A DNA stretch of 63,291 nt from an uncultured bacterium. GTDB lineage: Bacteria; Bacteroidota; Bacteroidia; Bacteroidales; Bacteroidaceae. The position numbers were made by a program, and so were the translations under genes. The notes beneath the pieces were generated by a model. The model ran no database searches. It saw nothing but the letters and a program-made list of their open reading frames with translations, and was not told the origin of the DNA. Location: NCBI GenBank assembly GCA_905214625.1, contig CAJMMQ010000016.1:1-63291 (forward strand), written 5' to 3'. This document shows positions 28,890 to 38,439 of this stretch, piece by piece (within the stretch, counting starts at the first letter, position 1; every line of letters starts with the position of its first letter).

Positions 28890-28960
28890 AAACGTGGCCT
28901 TTTGCATGCCGAAAAGCCACGTTTCAGCGTGCAAAAAGCCACGTTTAACGCGCTCCGGAA
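28890..28960. repeat. Intergenic element with AAAAGCCACGTTT units
   Basis: Copies of the unit appear as ACGTGGCCTTTTGCAT (inverted), GAAAAGCCACGTTTCAGC and GCAAAAAGCCACGTTTAACG between the two convergent genes. A related cluster (AAAAAGCCATATTTTGCAA) lies at 38040-38150 and a weaker one near 19310. It looks like a dispersed, partly palindromic intergenic repeat family. Confidence 0.5.
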
Positions 28961-29012
28961 GACAGAGGCCGGGGCGCGCTCTACAGTTGAAAACAAACCA
29001 TGTTACTATTCT

Positions 29013-30065
29013 CTAACAATTAATCGAAAATGCGTATTTAATCACATGACGGTATGTCTCGCCCGGCCTTAACACCTGGCACGGCAGGGAAGGATGGTTG
29101 GGAGCGTCGGGCGCACCCTGACATTCAATGGCCACGCCGTCGTGGTCGGCATACCTGCGGCCGCTCTTGCCCGCAGGTAGGTTGTCGGCAAGCCAGTTGC
29201 CCGTGTAGAGCATGGCTCCGCACTGCGTAGAGTAGACGCTCAGGCGGCGTCCGCTCACGCTGTCGTCGAGCACGGCCACCGGCCTTATCTGTCCGTCGCC
29301 GTTCCATCCGTCAACGAAGAAGAAATGGTTATATCCCTTGCCTGCCCTCATGTTATAGAAGTCGGCATCTATGTCCCTGCCCAGCGTCTTGGCCTGCAGA
29401 AAGTCCATCGGAGTGCCCTCCACCGGCTCTATGCGTCCCAGCGGAATGTCGGTGTCGTCGGCAGGCAGCCATCTGTGGCAGTTAAGCCTGAGCCGCTGCC
29501 CCAGACACGAGCCTGCGCCTTCGCCGGCAAGGTTGAAGTAGGCATGGTTGGTAAGGTTTACAATGGTGGGCCTGTCGGCCGTGGCCTCATAGCGTATGGT
29601 CAGCTCGTTATCATCGTTCCACTCATAGTCAACGGCCACGTCCATAGCCCCCGGATATCCCTCCTCGCCGTCGGCGGCATGATACGTGAACCTTACGCCG
29701 CCACCGTGAATCTCTGCGCCCCATATCACGTTGTGAAATCCGTCGTTGCCGCCGTGCAGCGCGTTGGGCGGATTGTTGATAACCAACTGATACTCATGGC
29801 CGCCGATGCTGAACCTGCCGCGCGCGATGCGGTTGGCATATCGTCCGGGCGTCTTTCCTGCGCATGCGCTGTCGTATAGATAGTCGGCAGGCCGGGCATA
29901 GCCCAGCACCACGTCGTCTATCCGTCCGCGCGCGTCGGGCACCTTTATAGCCGTTATGCCTGCTCCAAGTGCCGACAGGCCAACTTCGCAGCCATGTGAG
30001 TTGACAAGGCTGAACACTCTGAACGTGCCCTTCTCCGACCTTATTTCATCGCTGAATATATCCAT
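29013..30065 (-). CDS. galM: Aldose 1-epimerase (galactose mutarotase)
   Basis: A 350-residue enzyme interconverting alpha and beta anomers of galactose and other aldoses. Landmarks are YANRIARGRFSIGG, the sugar-binding GGNDGFHNVIWGAE, the catalytic His in NLTNHAYFNLAGEG and the catalytic Glu near the C-terminus in GVAIECQGAPDAPNHPSLP. There is no signal peptide, so it should be cytoplasmic. I start at ATG 30065 because a full promoter (TTTG-N19-TAACTTTG) lies upstream of it and inside the longer frame. It sits convergent to the porter-DUF5107 operon and fits galactose use after alpha-galactosidase action. Confidence 0.93.
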   Translation of the reverse strand: MDIFSDEIRSEKGTFRVFSLVNSHGCEVGLSALGAGITAIKVPDARGRIDDVVLGYARPADYLYDSACAGKTPGRYANRIARGRFSIGGHEYQLVINNPPNALHGGNDGFHNVIWGAEIHGGGVRFTYHAADGEEGYPGAMDVAVDYEWNDDNELTIRYEATADRPTIVNLTNHAYFNLAGEGAGSCLGQRLRLNCHRWLPADDTDIPLGRIEPVEGTPMDFLQAKTLGRDIDADFYNMRAGKGYNHFFFVDGWNGDGQIRPVAVLDDSVSGRRLSVYSTQCGAMLYTGNWLADNLPAGKSGRRYADHDGVAIECQGAPDAPNHPSLPCQVLRPGETYRHVIKYAFSINC

Positions 30066-30077
30066 CTTTTTTGTATG

Positions 30078-30108
30078 CAAAGTTAGCATCATGCGGCTGA
30101 AAGACAAA
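30078..30108 (-). promoter_or_regulatory. galM promoter, TTTG-N19-TAACTTTG
   Basis: On the minus strand TTTG (30108-30105), a 19-base spacer and TAACTTTG (30085-30078) match the Bacteroidetes -33/-7 consensus exactly. The ATG at 30065 is 12 bases further, so the leader is nearly absent. This decides the galM start. Confidence 0.8.
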
Positions 30109-30214
30109 GCACACACATGTCAGAAAATGTAAATTATACGCCAAAACACATACAATCGGCCGCAATCTGTCAAAAAAATAACAAGTATTACGGCTAACAT
30201 CGTTAAGCATATCC

Positions 30215-30245
30215 TTGCTTTTTTAGTAAAAAAATATTATTTTTG
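30215..30245 (+). promoter_or_regulatory. Promoter of the DUF4831-CHAT operon, TTG-N20-TATTTTTG
   Basis: TTG (30215-30217), 20 bases, then TATTTTTG (30238-30245) match the Bacteroidetes -33/-7 consensus, 49 bases before the ATG at 30294. It overlaps a longer TTG-initiated frame, which is therefore not the real start. Confidence 0.7.
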
Positions 30246-30293
30246 CCAAAGCATACAAACAATATTATCATACTATTTAAAATCTTTTACTGC

Positions 30294-31451
30294 ATGAACA
30301 TAAAACTTTCAACAGCATCACTGCTATATATTTTTCTTACCGCCGCGGCCTTGTTGCTTGCGCCCGCAACAGCAAATGCACAGGTAACATACAGGACGTT
30401 TATATATACGAGCGACGCCCTGAGCAGCGAAATACAGGATTTGAGCAACGAGAGGTCGGCCCGAGGCGGATACATATCGGACCTTAGTGTGGCCATGGCA
30501 AATGCAGGTAAAGGCATTGCCGGTGGATATGTGACAAACTTCATCGACATGGGCGTAAACGCCATAGCGTCGCTCATAACGCGGCCGTCGAGACTGAAGC
30601 AGGAATGGGAGAAGACCGTGGAGGCCGAAAACGTGTTTGAAACCAGCTTCGGCACGGTGAGCGAGATTAACGACTTTTACTCTGTGCCGTCTGCCGAAGG
30701 GCCTATGGACCCCAAGGGCATGCGCTTTAACGGCATAGGATGCCTGCGCACGGGCGAAAAGGGCGACACCGTGTTCTACATATCGTGCCACGTAGACCGC
30801 AGCAAGCTCTACCGCATAGTGAACCACTCAAAGTTTGAGCTTGTGCTCGACACGCTGATACTCTGCCCTGCGGAGTCGAACCTGCCCAACTCGTCGCTGC
30901 CCCTGCCCTTCTATTTCAGCGAGCGCGGCAGCTACAACCTTAGCATGACCATGACGCTTACGTCATCATGGATAAACGAGCTTACGCTGCTTCAGAAAGA
31001 CAAGGAGCTGGGACGCTTTGAGCTTACGGTGCCCGTAGACTCGTCGCAGGTGGCGGCCGACGGCAAATACCGCTATGTGCGCGGACGCAGCAAGGGCACT
31101 CCTCCGGCCATAAAGGGCGAGAGCTTCATTGTGCCGCGCTCGTTCATGGCATACCGCGACGAGAACGACCAATACCGCAACAACTGGGGAACGGGCGAAT
31201 ACAAGATGTCGATAACGCTGAAAGAGAGCTGCGACGTTACCGACGAATACCGCGACGGATGGAAGAGCGACCGCAAACGCCGCAAGAAACTGACGCCGAA
31301 GGAGGGCTGGACCGAAAGGATGTGGAAGGTGGTAGAGTCGCAGAAATGGGACGAAATATCTAAGCAGTGGGTGATAACCACACTGAGCGCGCCGGCCGGA
31401 ATGATAAAAAGCGACATAATAGACAAGCTCGACCTTGCGCCCGGACAATAG
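30294..31451 (+). CDS. Exported DUF4831-type protein
   Basis: A 385-residue protein with a signal peptide (1-29, ending ATANAQ) and no lipobox. After export it begins VTYRTFIYTSDALSSEIQDL. The composition, the internal PSAEGPMDPKGMRFNGIGCL segment and the general layout fit the DUF4831 family of Bacteroidetes exported proteins, whose function is unknown; the match is from memory and moderate. It leads a plus-strand set with a small exported protein (180-base gap) and a CHAT peptidase (156-base gap after that). The start is fixed by the promoter at 30215-30245. A periplasmic partner or substrate of the CHAT protein is possible but only inferred from order. Confidence 0.65.
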   Translation: MNIKLSTASLLYIFLTAAALLLAPATANAQVTYRTFIYTSDALSSEIQDLSNERSARGGYISDLSVAMANAGKGIAGGYVTNFIDMGVNAIASLITRPSRLKQEWEKTVEAENVFETSFGTVSEINDFYSVPSAEGPMDPKGMRFNGIGCLRTGEKGDTVFYISCHVDRSKLYRIVNHSKFELVLDTLILCPAESNLPNSSLPLPFYFSERGSYNLSMTMTLTSSWINELTLLQKDKELGRFELTVPVDSSQVAADGKYRYVRGRSKGTPPAIKGESFIVPRSFMAYRDENDQYRNNWGTGEYKMSITLKESCDVTDEYRDGWKSDRKRRKKLTPKEGWTERMWKVVESQKWDEISKQWVITTLSAPAGMIKSDIIDKLDLAPGQ

Positions 31452-31631
31452 CAACAGGCAGGGCACAAATGCCTGTATGGCATGAAAGCGGCGCGGCGAT
31501 TACTGTCTGTAACAGGGCAAACAACAGCAGGCAAAACGCTTTAAGGCCGTGGAAAAGCCGCTGATAAAAGTATTTTTATTTATTTTCAGCAAATAAATCA
31601 GACATTTACCGACAACTAAAATATTACTGAC

Positions 31632-32246
31632 ATGAGAAAAATATTATTGCTTGTTTTTGCCGTATGTGCATCGGCAATACATGCGCAAACCACAACCGAA
31701 CTGCTGCAAAAGGCTGAAAAGGCGTGCATGATGATACGCAACGCCGTGACGGCACGCTCGGCCGACGACGTTATGGCGGGCATGGAGATGATAAGCGAGA
31801 TACCGTTCAGCGAACTGGCGCTCAGCTCTGTCGAAACAAAGAATGCCGTGCCGATGAGCGGACATCTGCAATATAACGTTGAATATCTTGACGAACTGCT
31901 GCTGAAAAACCTCGACATGGGACTTATTAAAGTTGAAGACGCCTACAAGATGAGGACCATTGGCGCTCCGCTAAAATGCACTCACCGCGCCGTGGCGGCC
32001 GGAGGCAGCGTTACTTACTCTATGATGGCGCAGGGCGAACAGAGCCTGCTGGTGGTGCCCGAATGTGGCGGCAAGATAAATCTTTATGTTGACGACAAGG
32101 GCAGCGGCCGCAAACTGGCTGACAAGGCCGACGGCGGAAAGGACTGCTGTAGCCTTAACTGGACGATAGAGCGTGCCGGCGAACTGCTAATAACCGTGGA
32201 GAACAAGTCAAATAAAGACCTGAGCTTTATAATAGTGTCTAACTGA
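31632..32246 (+). CDS. Small exported protein of unknown function
   Basis: A 204-residue protein with a clear signal peptide (MRKILLLVFAVCASAIHAQ). The first mature third is helical (TTELLQKAEKACMMIRNAVT) and the last half is beta-rich with GGSVTYSMMAQGEQSLLVVP and LNWTIERAGELLITVENKSN, which resembles a pre-peptidase C-terminal-like beta-sandwich. I do not recognise the family. It lies between the DUF4831-type gene and the CHAT gene on the same strand, so a shared envelope function is likely. Confidence 0.65.
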   Translation: MRKILLLVFAVCASAIHAQTTTELLQKAEKACMMIRNAVTARSADDVMAGMEMISEIPFSELALSSVETKNAVPMSGHLQYNVEYLDELLLKNLDMGLIKVEDAYKMRTIGAPLKCTHRAVAAGGSVTYSMMAQGEQSLLVVPECGGKINLYVDDKGSGRKLADKADGGKDCCSLNWTIERAGELLITVENKSNKDLSFIIVSN

Positions 32247-32401
32247 ACTGTTTACAAGGAGATAAGGCATATGAATTTTTTAGCAGTCAGATAAGTTATA
32301 TGAGCTAAAGGAGTTAAGGCCAAATGTCTTGCTGCCATAAGAACATTAATGCCTATTCTCTTAATTTCTTAATTCTTAAATCATAATTCTTAATTATCAT
32401 T

Positions 32402-34903
32402 GTGTTCCGTTTTCTTGTATTACTGATATTATCCGCAGCTGCCGCAACGTTAAAAGGACAGACGGTGGCGACGCTGCTCAGGGCCGACTCGCTGCGCAAC
32501 GCCGAGTGTTACGCCGAGGCTATAAGGGCATACAGGGAGGTGAGCGACAAGAAAGGCATACCGGGGTCGTTGCGGCTGAGGGCGCTTACGGGCATGGCTT
32601 ACTGCAACAAACAGACGGGAAACTATCGCGAGGCACTTGAAAACTACCGCACAATTGACGGCGAAGGACTGCTCGACGTGCGCGGAAAACTGAACATGAG
32701 CAACCTGTATCTTACTCTCGGACTATACACCGACGCGGTTAATCTGCTCGAACCGATAAGCACTACAATAGGTCAGGACACCCGACTGATTAACCTTGCT
32801 TCGGCGTATGCCTATTTAGGCAGGGGCAGCGACGCGCTGAAGCTGCTCTCGACGGCATGCACCGACAGCATGAGCCGCAGCCAGCAGGCCACGCTTACGG
32901 CCAACCGCGGATTTATAGAGATGTCGCTCGGACTATATGAAGAGGCGGCATCATCGCTCAACAAGGCACTCGGCATGCTGCCAGACAACGCCGGACGATA
33001 CATCGTAATGGCCAACCTGGCGCTGGCGGAGAGCGGATGCGGACACGTGGACGAAGCCCTGGCGCACATCGACTCGTGCCTGACATGGCAGAAAGTAAAC
33101 CTCGGCGAGCAACACCCCGACTACGCTATAAGCGTGAGAAAACGTGCCGAAATTCTGCTTAAAGCAGGATATAAAAGCGATGCGGCGGCATGGTTCAAGA
33201 CCTATTTCGGCCTTATGCGCAAATATGTTTGCCGCTCGTTTGCCTTCCTCACCGACAAGCAGCGGCAGGATTTCTGGTTCAGCAACGAGCCGCTGGTAAC
33301 CGAATGTTACGAAACCGAGGCCGCCGACCCTACACTGCTCTATGATGTGGCACTGTTCTCAAAATGCCTTTTGTTGCAGGTTGAACGCAACATAGAGGCC
33401 GAGGCACGGCGCGACACGGCTACATTAAGGCTCTATAACAGCATAGCATCACTGCGACGAGAGGCCGACAAGGGCAGCATGAGCGCACAACAGCGCGACT
33501 CTCTATACACCAAAGCCGACATACTGGAGCAGCAGCTTATGGCTATCATGGCCGGATACAGGAGCTTTAACGACAACATGAGGCTCACTTCGGCCGACAT
33601 TTCACGGCAACTTGGGCGCAACGAGACGGCCATAGAGTTTATAAGATACGGCAACAGGGCATCGCGACGGTATGCAGCGCTGACCATAGACGGCAGCGGA
33701 AAGGTGAACTTCGTGCCGCTATGGACCGAAGACAGCCTGCGCAACTTCAGGCTTAAAGACGGCAGAACGCTCAGTAAGGCCATGAATTCGCTGCGCGCGG
33801 CCGACAAAAACGCCATATACACCAATGCTAAGTTAAGCTCCATGATTTGGTCACCGCTGAAACATCTGCTCACCAAACAAGACAGAATATACTTCGCTCC
33901 CGACGGCATTCTGCATCTGCTGGCCATAGAGAACATGACCGACGCCATGAACGGTAGTGACATTTGCCGGCTCAGTTCAACACAGGAGCTGGCATCAGCC
34001 GACAAAGAAATAAAGGGAAAAGCACTGATAATGGGCGGAGTAAGCTATGACGAATGTGACACAAAGACCACAGCCGCCGCCACAGCAACGCCCGACCGAA
34101 GCGCCAGCAACATTCTTTCGGAACTGCGTCTGCCGCCAGCCGAAAACGGAGCCTACGCCTATCTGCCGGCAACGGCGGCCGAAGCCGACACCATATCAAA
34201 AATGATTGACGGAAGAAAAAACATAAAGTCAGAATGTATAAAAGGTACGCAGGCCACCGAAACGGCCTTTAAGCTCACCGCCCCGTCGTGCTCAATGATA
34301 CATCTGGCCACCCACGGTTTCTGTTTTGCCGACACCGACAGACCCGAACCGTTGGCCTTCTGCCGCGACAGCTTGCGTGAGGACGACACTATGAGCCGCA
34401 GCGGACTGGTGTTTGCAGGGGCCAACCGAATGGTGCAACAGGCATACAACGACTACGACGACGGCATACTGCTGGCCCGCGAAGCGTCAGAGATGAGTCT
34501 CGACAGCGTAGCCCTCATTGTGCTGTCGGCATGCCAGACAGGTCTCGGTCCGATAACTTCCGAGGGCGTGTTCGGCTTTCAGCGCGGACTGAAGAAGGCC
34601 GGAGTCGGAGCAATAATAGCAAGTCTGTGGAACGTGGACGACAAGGCCACAAAGCTGCTTATGACCCGTTTCTACAATCATCTGCTCAGCGGCATGCCGC
34701 TGTCGCAAGCCTTTGCCAAGGCCAAGACCGACCTTCGCAGCCATGAAGTACAGATAGAAGTGGAAACAGAAGAAGAAGACAAGTCGCACGGACAGACAAG
34801 ACACCTCGGACGATGGGTGTGGCCTAAAAAGAAAATCACAAAAACCGTATATCCTTACTCAAAGCCGCAATACTGGGCAGCGTTTATTTTAATTAAGAAG
34901 TAA
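32402..34903 (+). CDS. Exported TPR-CHAT caspase-like peptidase
   Basis: An 833-residue protein with a GTG start. A hydrophobic N-terminus (FRFLVLLILSAAAATLKG) acts as signal peptide, so this is an envelope rather than cytoplasmic CHAT protein. Residues about 25-290 are TPR pairs (ALTGMAYCNKQTGNYREALE); residues about 530-830 are a CHAT domain with the caspase-like dyad His in HLATHGFCF (H638) and Cys in LSACQTGLG (C711), plus GVFGFQRGLKKAGVGAIIAS and LWNVDDKATKLLMTRFYNHL. Catalytic residues are intact, so it is probably an active cysteine peptidase. Targets are unknown; the two genes before it encode exported proteins. A perfect terminator hairpin follows. Confidence 0.88.
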   Translation: MFRFLVLLILSAAAATLKGQTVATLLRADSLRNAECYAEAIRAYREVSDKKGIPGSLRLRALTGMAYCNKQTGNYREALENYRTIDGEGLLDVRGKLNMSNLYLTLGLYTDAVNLLEPISTTIGQDTRLINLASAYAYLGRGSDALKLLSTACTDSMSRSQQATLTANRGFIEMSLGLYEEAASSLNKALGMLPDNAGRYIVMANLALAESGCGHVDEALAHIDSCLTWQKVNLGEQHPDYAISVRKRAEILLKAGYKSDAAAWFKTYFGLMRKYVCRSFAFLTDKQRQDFWFSNEPLVTECYETEAADPTLLYDVALFSKCLLLQVERNIEAEARRDTATLRLYNSIASLRREADKGSMSAQQRDSLYTKADILEQQLMAIMAGYRSFNDNMRLTSADISRQLGRNETAIEFIRYGNRASRRYAALTIDGSGKVNFVPLWTEDSLRNFRLKDGRTLSKAMNSLRAADKNAIYTNAKLSSMIWSPLKHLLTKQDRIYFAPDGILHLLAIENMTDAMNGSDICRLSSTQELASADKEIKGKALIMGGVSYDECDTKTTAAATATPDRSASNILSELRLPPAENGAYAYLPATAAEADTISKMIDGRKNIKSECIKGTQATETAFKLTAPSCSMIHLATHGFCFADTDRPEPLAFCRDSLREDDTMSRSGLVFAGANRMVQQAYNDYDDGILLAREASEMSLDSVALIVLSACQTGLGPITSEGVFGFQRGLKKAGVGAIIASLWNVDDKATKLLMTRFYNHLLSGMPLSQAFAKAKTDLRSHEVQIEVETEEEDKSHGQTRHLGRWVWPKKKITKTVYPYSKPQYWAAFILIKK

Positions 34904-34955
34904 GAATTATGAATTAAAAAAATTATGAATTGTGAATTATTAATTATGTATTAAA

Positions 34956-34995
34956 AAGCGGCAGGCATGTTTTATACTTTACATGCCTGCCGCTT
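34956..34995. terminator. Bidirectional terminator hairpin
   Basis: AAGCGGCAGGCATGT (34956-34970) and ACATGCCTGCCGCTT (34981-34995) form a perfect 15-bp stem with a 10-base loop, flanked by A on one side and T-rich DNA on the other. It lies between the convergent stops of the CHAT gene and the next minus-strand gene. Confidence 0.85.
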
Positions 34996-35021
34996 ATAGT
35001 TTATATTATATGTATATAATA

Positions 35022-36206
35022 TTATTTCATCACCTTAACAGCCTTGCTTGTGCCGTCTGCATACTTCATAACCTTGATGCTGATGCCCTTATATGCATTG
35101 TTGATGCGGCGGCCTGAAAGGTCGTAGTAGTTAGTTGAAACAACGTTCTCGTTACCGTTCTCAACCTTGTCTATACCTGTTGCTGAAGCTCCTATAGACA
35201 TATTGCTCAGAATGTTTGTAGCTATGGATAGTCCTTCTGTTCCTGTTACACTGCCATCATCATAGAATACGTCGACAAACATCAAATCAGACGATAATTT
35301 ATAAGTTTTGTCAGAACTGTTGTAAGCCAGTATAGCTCCATCCTCCAAAGTTCCATCTTGGTTAACGAATGAGAATGCGCAGTTGTCAGCAGCCAGCTGG
35401 TATGAATAAATGTTCATGCCATTGTTGTCTATATAACAAACCAGCCATACATTTTCGTAGCCCGGCATAATATTATTAATATAGAAATAATTATCGCCAA
35501 GGTCTATCATGTCAACAGTTGTATTTTGTGTGTTGTTATTTTTATCTACAAAAGAATAGCTGTGCTTTGTTGCTTCAGGATAAACATTCTCAGGAAGATA
35601 AGTGAAATAACCACAATATGTGTCAAGGTATAATTCTCCAGAATTTTCCATATAAACACCTAAATAACTTTCTTCGTCTGACATGTACGCATTATAGTCC
35701 TTGTTATAAGACAACTTAAATGTGCTTGTCTTGTCAGCATCGCCTGTTTTAGTATTAACGCAGCTTACATACAATGAAATACCTTGATATGTTGTTAGAT
35801 TCTGATAACCTATTTCAATGCTGCCGTCTGCATTAACTTTTCCTTCAAGATAAAGTTCATTACCCAAAATGTCTGTATAGAAAATGTTAGGAATATATGC
35901 CTTTCCGTCTGAAGTGATTATTATTTCTGAATACACATGGTTCTTGTTACATAAATAATTCAATCCGTAAACAGACTGATAGCAGTCCATATAATACGCA
36001 CTCTTTGTACCTTCAGGAGCTTTTGCAGGAGCCTTTGCTGCCGGTTTAAGATTCTCTGAGCCAATAATATCCTTTAAACTGCGCTGTGAATTAAACTTAA
36101 CGGTTTTAACAGGTTCCGATTTTTTGGCCATTAACAAGGTTCTTGGATTTTGTGCAAAGCTGTTCATTGAGAACATAATCAATGCAAGAAGTAAAAATTT
36201 TTTCAT
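35022..36206 (-). CDS. Secreted protein with short T9SS-like C-terminus
   Basis: A 394-residue exported protein with a signal peptide (MKKFLLLALIMFSMNSFAQ), a low-complexity Pro/Ala/Lys region (AAKAPAKAPEGTK, about 57-68), then a long beta-rich, Tyr/Asn/Asp-rich body. The C-terminus NYYDLSGRRINNAYKGISI ending in VKVMK matches the common Prevotella form of type IX secretion tail. I do not recognise the body; it could be an adhesin or surface-layer protein. The gene is clearly more AT-rich than its neighbours, which suggests recent gain or surface-antigen-type evolution. It stands alone between two plus-strand genes. Confidence 0.75.
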   Translation of the reverse strand: MKKFLLLALIMFSMNSFAQNPRTLLMAKKSEPVKTVKFNSQRSLKDIIGSENLKPAAKAPAKAPEGTKSAYYMDCYQSVYGLNYLCNKNHVYSEIIITSDGKAYIPNIFYTDILGNELYLEGKVNADGSIEIGYQNLTTYQGISLYVSCVNTKTGDADKTSTFKLSYNKDYNAYMSDEESYLGVYMENSGELYLDTYCGYFTYLPENVYPEATKHSYSFVDKNNNTQNTTVDMIDLGDNYFYINNIMPGYENVWLVCYIDNNGMNIYSYQLAADNCAFSFVNQDGTLEDGAILAYNSSDKTYKLSSDLMFVDVFYDDGSVTGTEGLSIATNILSNMSIGASATGIDKVENGNENVVSTNYYDLSGRRINNAYKGISIKVMKYADGTSKAVKVMK

Positions 36207-36234
36207 AAGCTAATTTATTTTTTAATTACCTTTT

Positions 36235-36242
36235 CAAATATA
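36235..36242 (-). promoter_or_regulatory. -7 box TATATTTG of the secreted-protein gene
   Basis: A perfect TAnnTTTG match on the minus strand 29 bases upstream of the ATG at 36206, within an AT-rich divergent region shared with the flippase gene. A second weaker match (TAATTTTG) lies at 36295-36302. Confidence 0.5.
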
Positions 36243-36420
36243 TTAATTTATGAATTATATTTTTTATAATATTTTGTTTTGTTTTCTTAATTTTCAAAAT
36301 TATTTGATTTATATCAATTATTGTACTTATGACATTATTACATATCAGTGTCATTTTTATACATTATTTTAATAATGCAATAAAATAATAAATAACAAAA
36401 ACCGGCGTTTAATATCTTGA

Positions 36421-37914
36421 ATGGATAAAGACGAAAGTAAAGACAGCTACGGACATGTGCTGAAATACACCGGAATATTCGGCGGCGTGCAGGGACTCAA
36501 CATCATCATCGGCCTTGTACGCAACAAGATTACGGCCCTGCTGCTCGGCCCTGCCGGCATGGGTCTGGTGTCGCTGCTCAACTCTTCGGTAAATTTCATC
36601 TCTCAGGCCACCAACCTCGGAATATCGTTCAGCGCGATAAAACATATCTCGGAACTTTACGACCGGGGCGACACAAAAGAAATAGAACATTTCATCAGGA
36701 TTGTGAGGGCATGGAGCCTGATGGCCGCACTGCTTGGCATGCTGGTGTGCATAGCCGCCGGACCGCTGCTCAACAGCCTTGCCTTCTCGTGGGGCGACCA
36801 CACCCTGCACTTCATGCTGTTGTCGCCGGCCGTGGCGCTGATGGCCATAACGGGCGGTGAAACGGCCATACTGAAAGCCACACGACGACTGAAATCGCTT
36901 GCTGTGGTGCAGATATGGTCGGTAATGGCATCGCTGCTGATATCTGTACCCATATACTGGACATTCGGCGAGTCGGGCATCGTGCCCGTGATAGTGCTCA
37001 TGGCATTGGCCGCAATGATAATAACCGTGGTATATTCATATAAATACTATCCGCTGCGGCTATGCGGCTCAAAGGGCCTGCTGGGCGAAGGCATGGAGAT
37101 GGTTAAATTGGGCGTGGGCTTCATAATGTCAGGGATAATGGCCAGCGGAGCCGAGATGCTGCTGCGCGCGCTGCTCAACGCCGAGGCCGACCTCGACATA
37201 GTGGGACTGTACAACGCCGGATTTGTGCTAACTATAACCTATTCGGGCATGGTGTTCTCGGCAATGGAGACCGACTATTTTCCGCGTCTGTCGGCCGTTA
37301 ACCACGACAACCAGGCCATGAAAATTACGGCCAACCGCCAGATAGAGGTGTCTCTGCTCATGGTGGCACCCATGCTCACGCTGCTCATCATGGCCCTGCC
37401 GCTGGTAGTGCCCATGCTTTACAGCAGCAAGTTCTCGCCCGTAGTTCCCATGGCGCAGATAGCCGTAATGTCGATGTACCTGCGCGCCATAACGCTGCCC
37501 ATAGCCTACATGACGCTGGCCAAGAGCCACTCTAAGGCCTTCTTTGTGCTCGAAACGCTGTCGGCGGCCGTACAGGTGGCTGCCGTTATGGGCGGATATC
37601 ATCTGTTGGGACTGACAGGCACGGGTGCCGGACTGCTTGTATCGTATATCTTTGAGCTGGCGCTTATATATACCTACGCCCACATACGCTACGGCTACCG
37701 CCCCTCGAAGGGCGTGTGTGCCTATGCCGCCATACATTTGCCGATAGGCGTTGTGGCATATCTCTCAACGCTTATAGATAACACCCTGCTGAGCATTACA
37801 CTCGGACTGCTGCTCACCGTGGCCAGCACCGCCGCCTCGCTGTTAATCCTGCATAAAAAGACGTCGCTGTGGAACAGTCTGAAAGAGAAAATAAAAAAAC
37901 TGCGCAGAAGATAA
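36421..37914 (+). CDS. Oligosaccharide/O-antigen flippase (Wzx-type)
   Basis: A 497-residue inner-membrane protein with about 12-14 hydrophobic spans, no signal peptide and a Lys/Arg-rich tail (LKEKIKKLRRR). The opening YTGIFGGVQGLNIIIGLVRN, followed by KITALLLGPAGMGLVSLLNS, is typical of MOP-superfamily polysaccharide flippases that carry lipid-linked sugar units across the inner membrane. It is 3 kb from a glycosyltransferase gene and separated from it by nadA and the proposed origin, so it is not inside a classic capsule cluster here. The exact substrate is unknown. Confidence 0.87.
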   Translation: MDKDESKDSYGHVLKYTGIFGGVQGLNIIIGLVRNKITALLLGPAGMGLVSLLNSSVNFISQATNLGISFSAIKHISELYDRGDTKEIEHFIRIVRAWSLMAALLGMLVCIAAGPLLNSLAFSWGDHTLHFMLLSPAVALMAITGGETAILKATRRLKSLAVVQIWSVMASLLISVPIYWTFGESGIVPVIVLMALAAMIITVVYSYKYYPLRLCGSKGLLGEGMEMVKLGVGFIMSGIMASGAEMLLRALLNAEADLDIVGLYNAGFVLTITYSGMVFSAMETDYFPRLSAVNHDNQAMKITANRQIEVSLLMVAPMLTLLIMALPLVVPMLYSSKFSPVVPMAQIAVMSMYLRAITLPIAYMTLAKSHSKAFFVLETLSAAVQVAAVMGGYHLLGLTGTGAGLLVSYIFELALIYTYAHIRYGYRPSKGVCAYAAIHLPIGVVAYLSTLIDNTLLSITLGLLLTVASTAASLLILHKKTSLWNSLKEKIKKLRRR

Positions 37915-38039
37915 TTGTTTATTACAGCGAACATACAAAATAAGAAGAACAACACTTTTCAACACTCTTTCAACAACTCATAAAGGCATGAGCCTAAGGC
38001 TGTTATAAAACTTATCAACAATATCAACACTATTTATAA

Positions 38040-38150
38040 ACAAGCCGAAAAGCCGCATACTGCAACACAAAAGGGCACATATTACAATGCAAAAAGCCAT
38101 ATTTTGCAACTTAAAAGGTGCCTTTTCAGATGACAAAAAGCCATATAAGG
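38040..38150. repeat. Intergenic AAAAAGCCATATTTTGCAA-type element
   Basis: Repeated short units (GCAAAAAGCCATATTTTGCAA, then CAAAAAGCCATATAAG, and CCGAAAAGCCGCATACTGCA) form a cluster inside the candidate origin. It is related to the element near 28890-28960. It may be a dispersed intergenic repeat rather than part of the origin. Confidence 0.45.
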
Positions 38151-38439
38151 CAGCCATCGAACAATATTTGCCATACCAAAACGCATTATACAGCCGCACC
38201 ATATACTAAAACCGGTGCACCAGACACAATGAAAACAAGCTGAACAACAACACTGCACAAAGAACAGCAAAACACTGTTGATAAGTGTGTTGATAACCAT
38301 GTGGAAAACCGTTGGAAAAAAATATGGATATAAACACACACTTCAGAAACATTGCCTCATACGTGTATATCAACACCTTTATACAGACAAAATAATCAAG
38401 TTTTCAACACATTCATGGCAAAAAAAGATATAAACTTAT

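Noticed and set aside
37978..38339. Two short minus frames inside the origin candidate
   Set aside because: They consist of Phe/Cys-rich translation of repeats and DnaA-box-like sequence, with no signal of a real protein.
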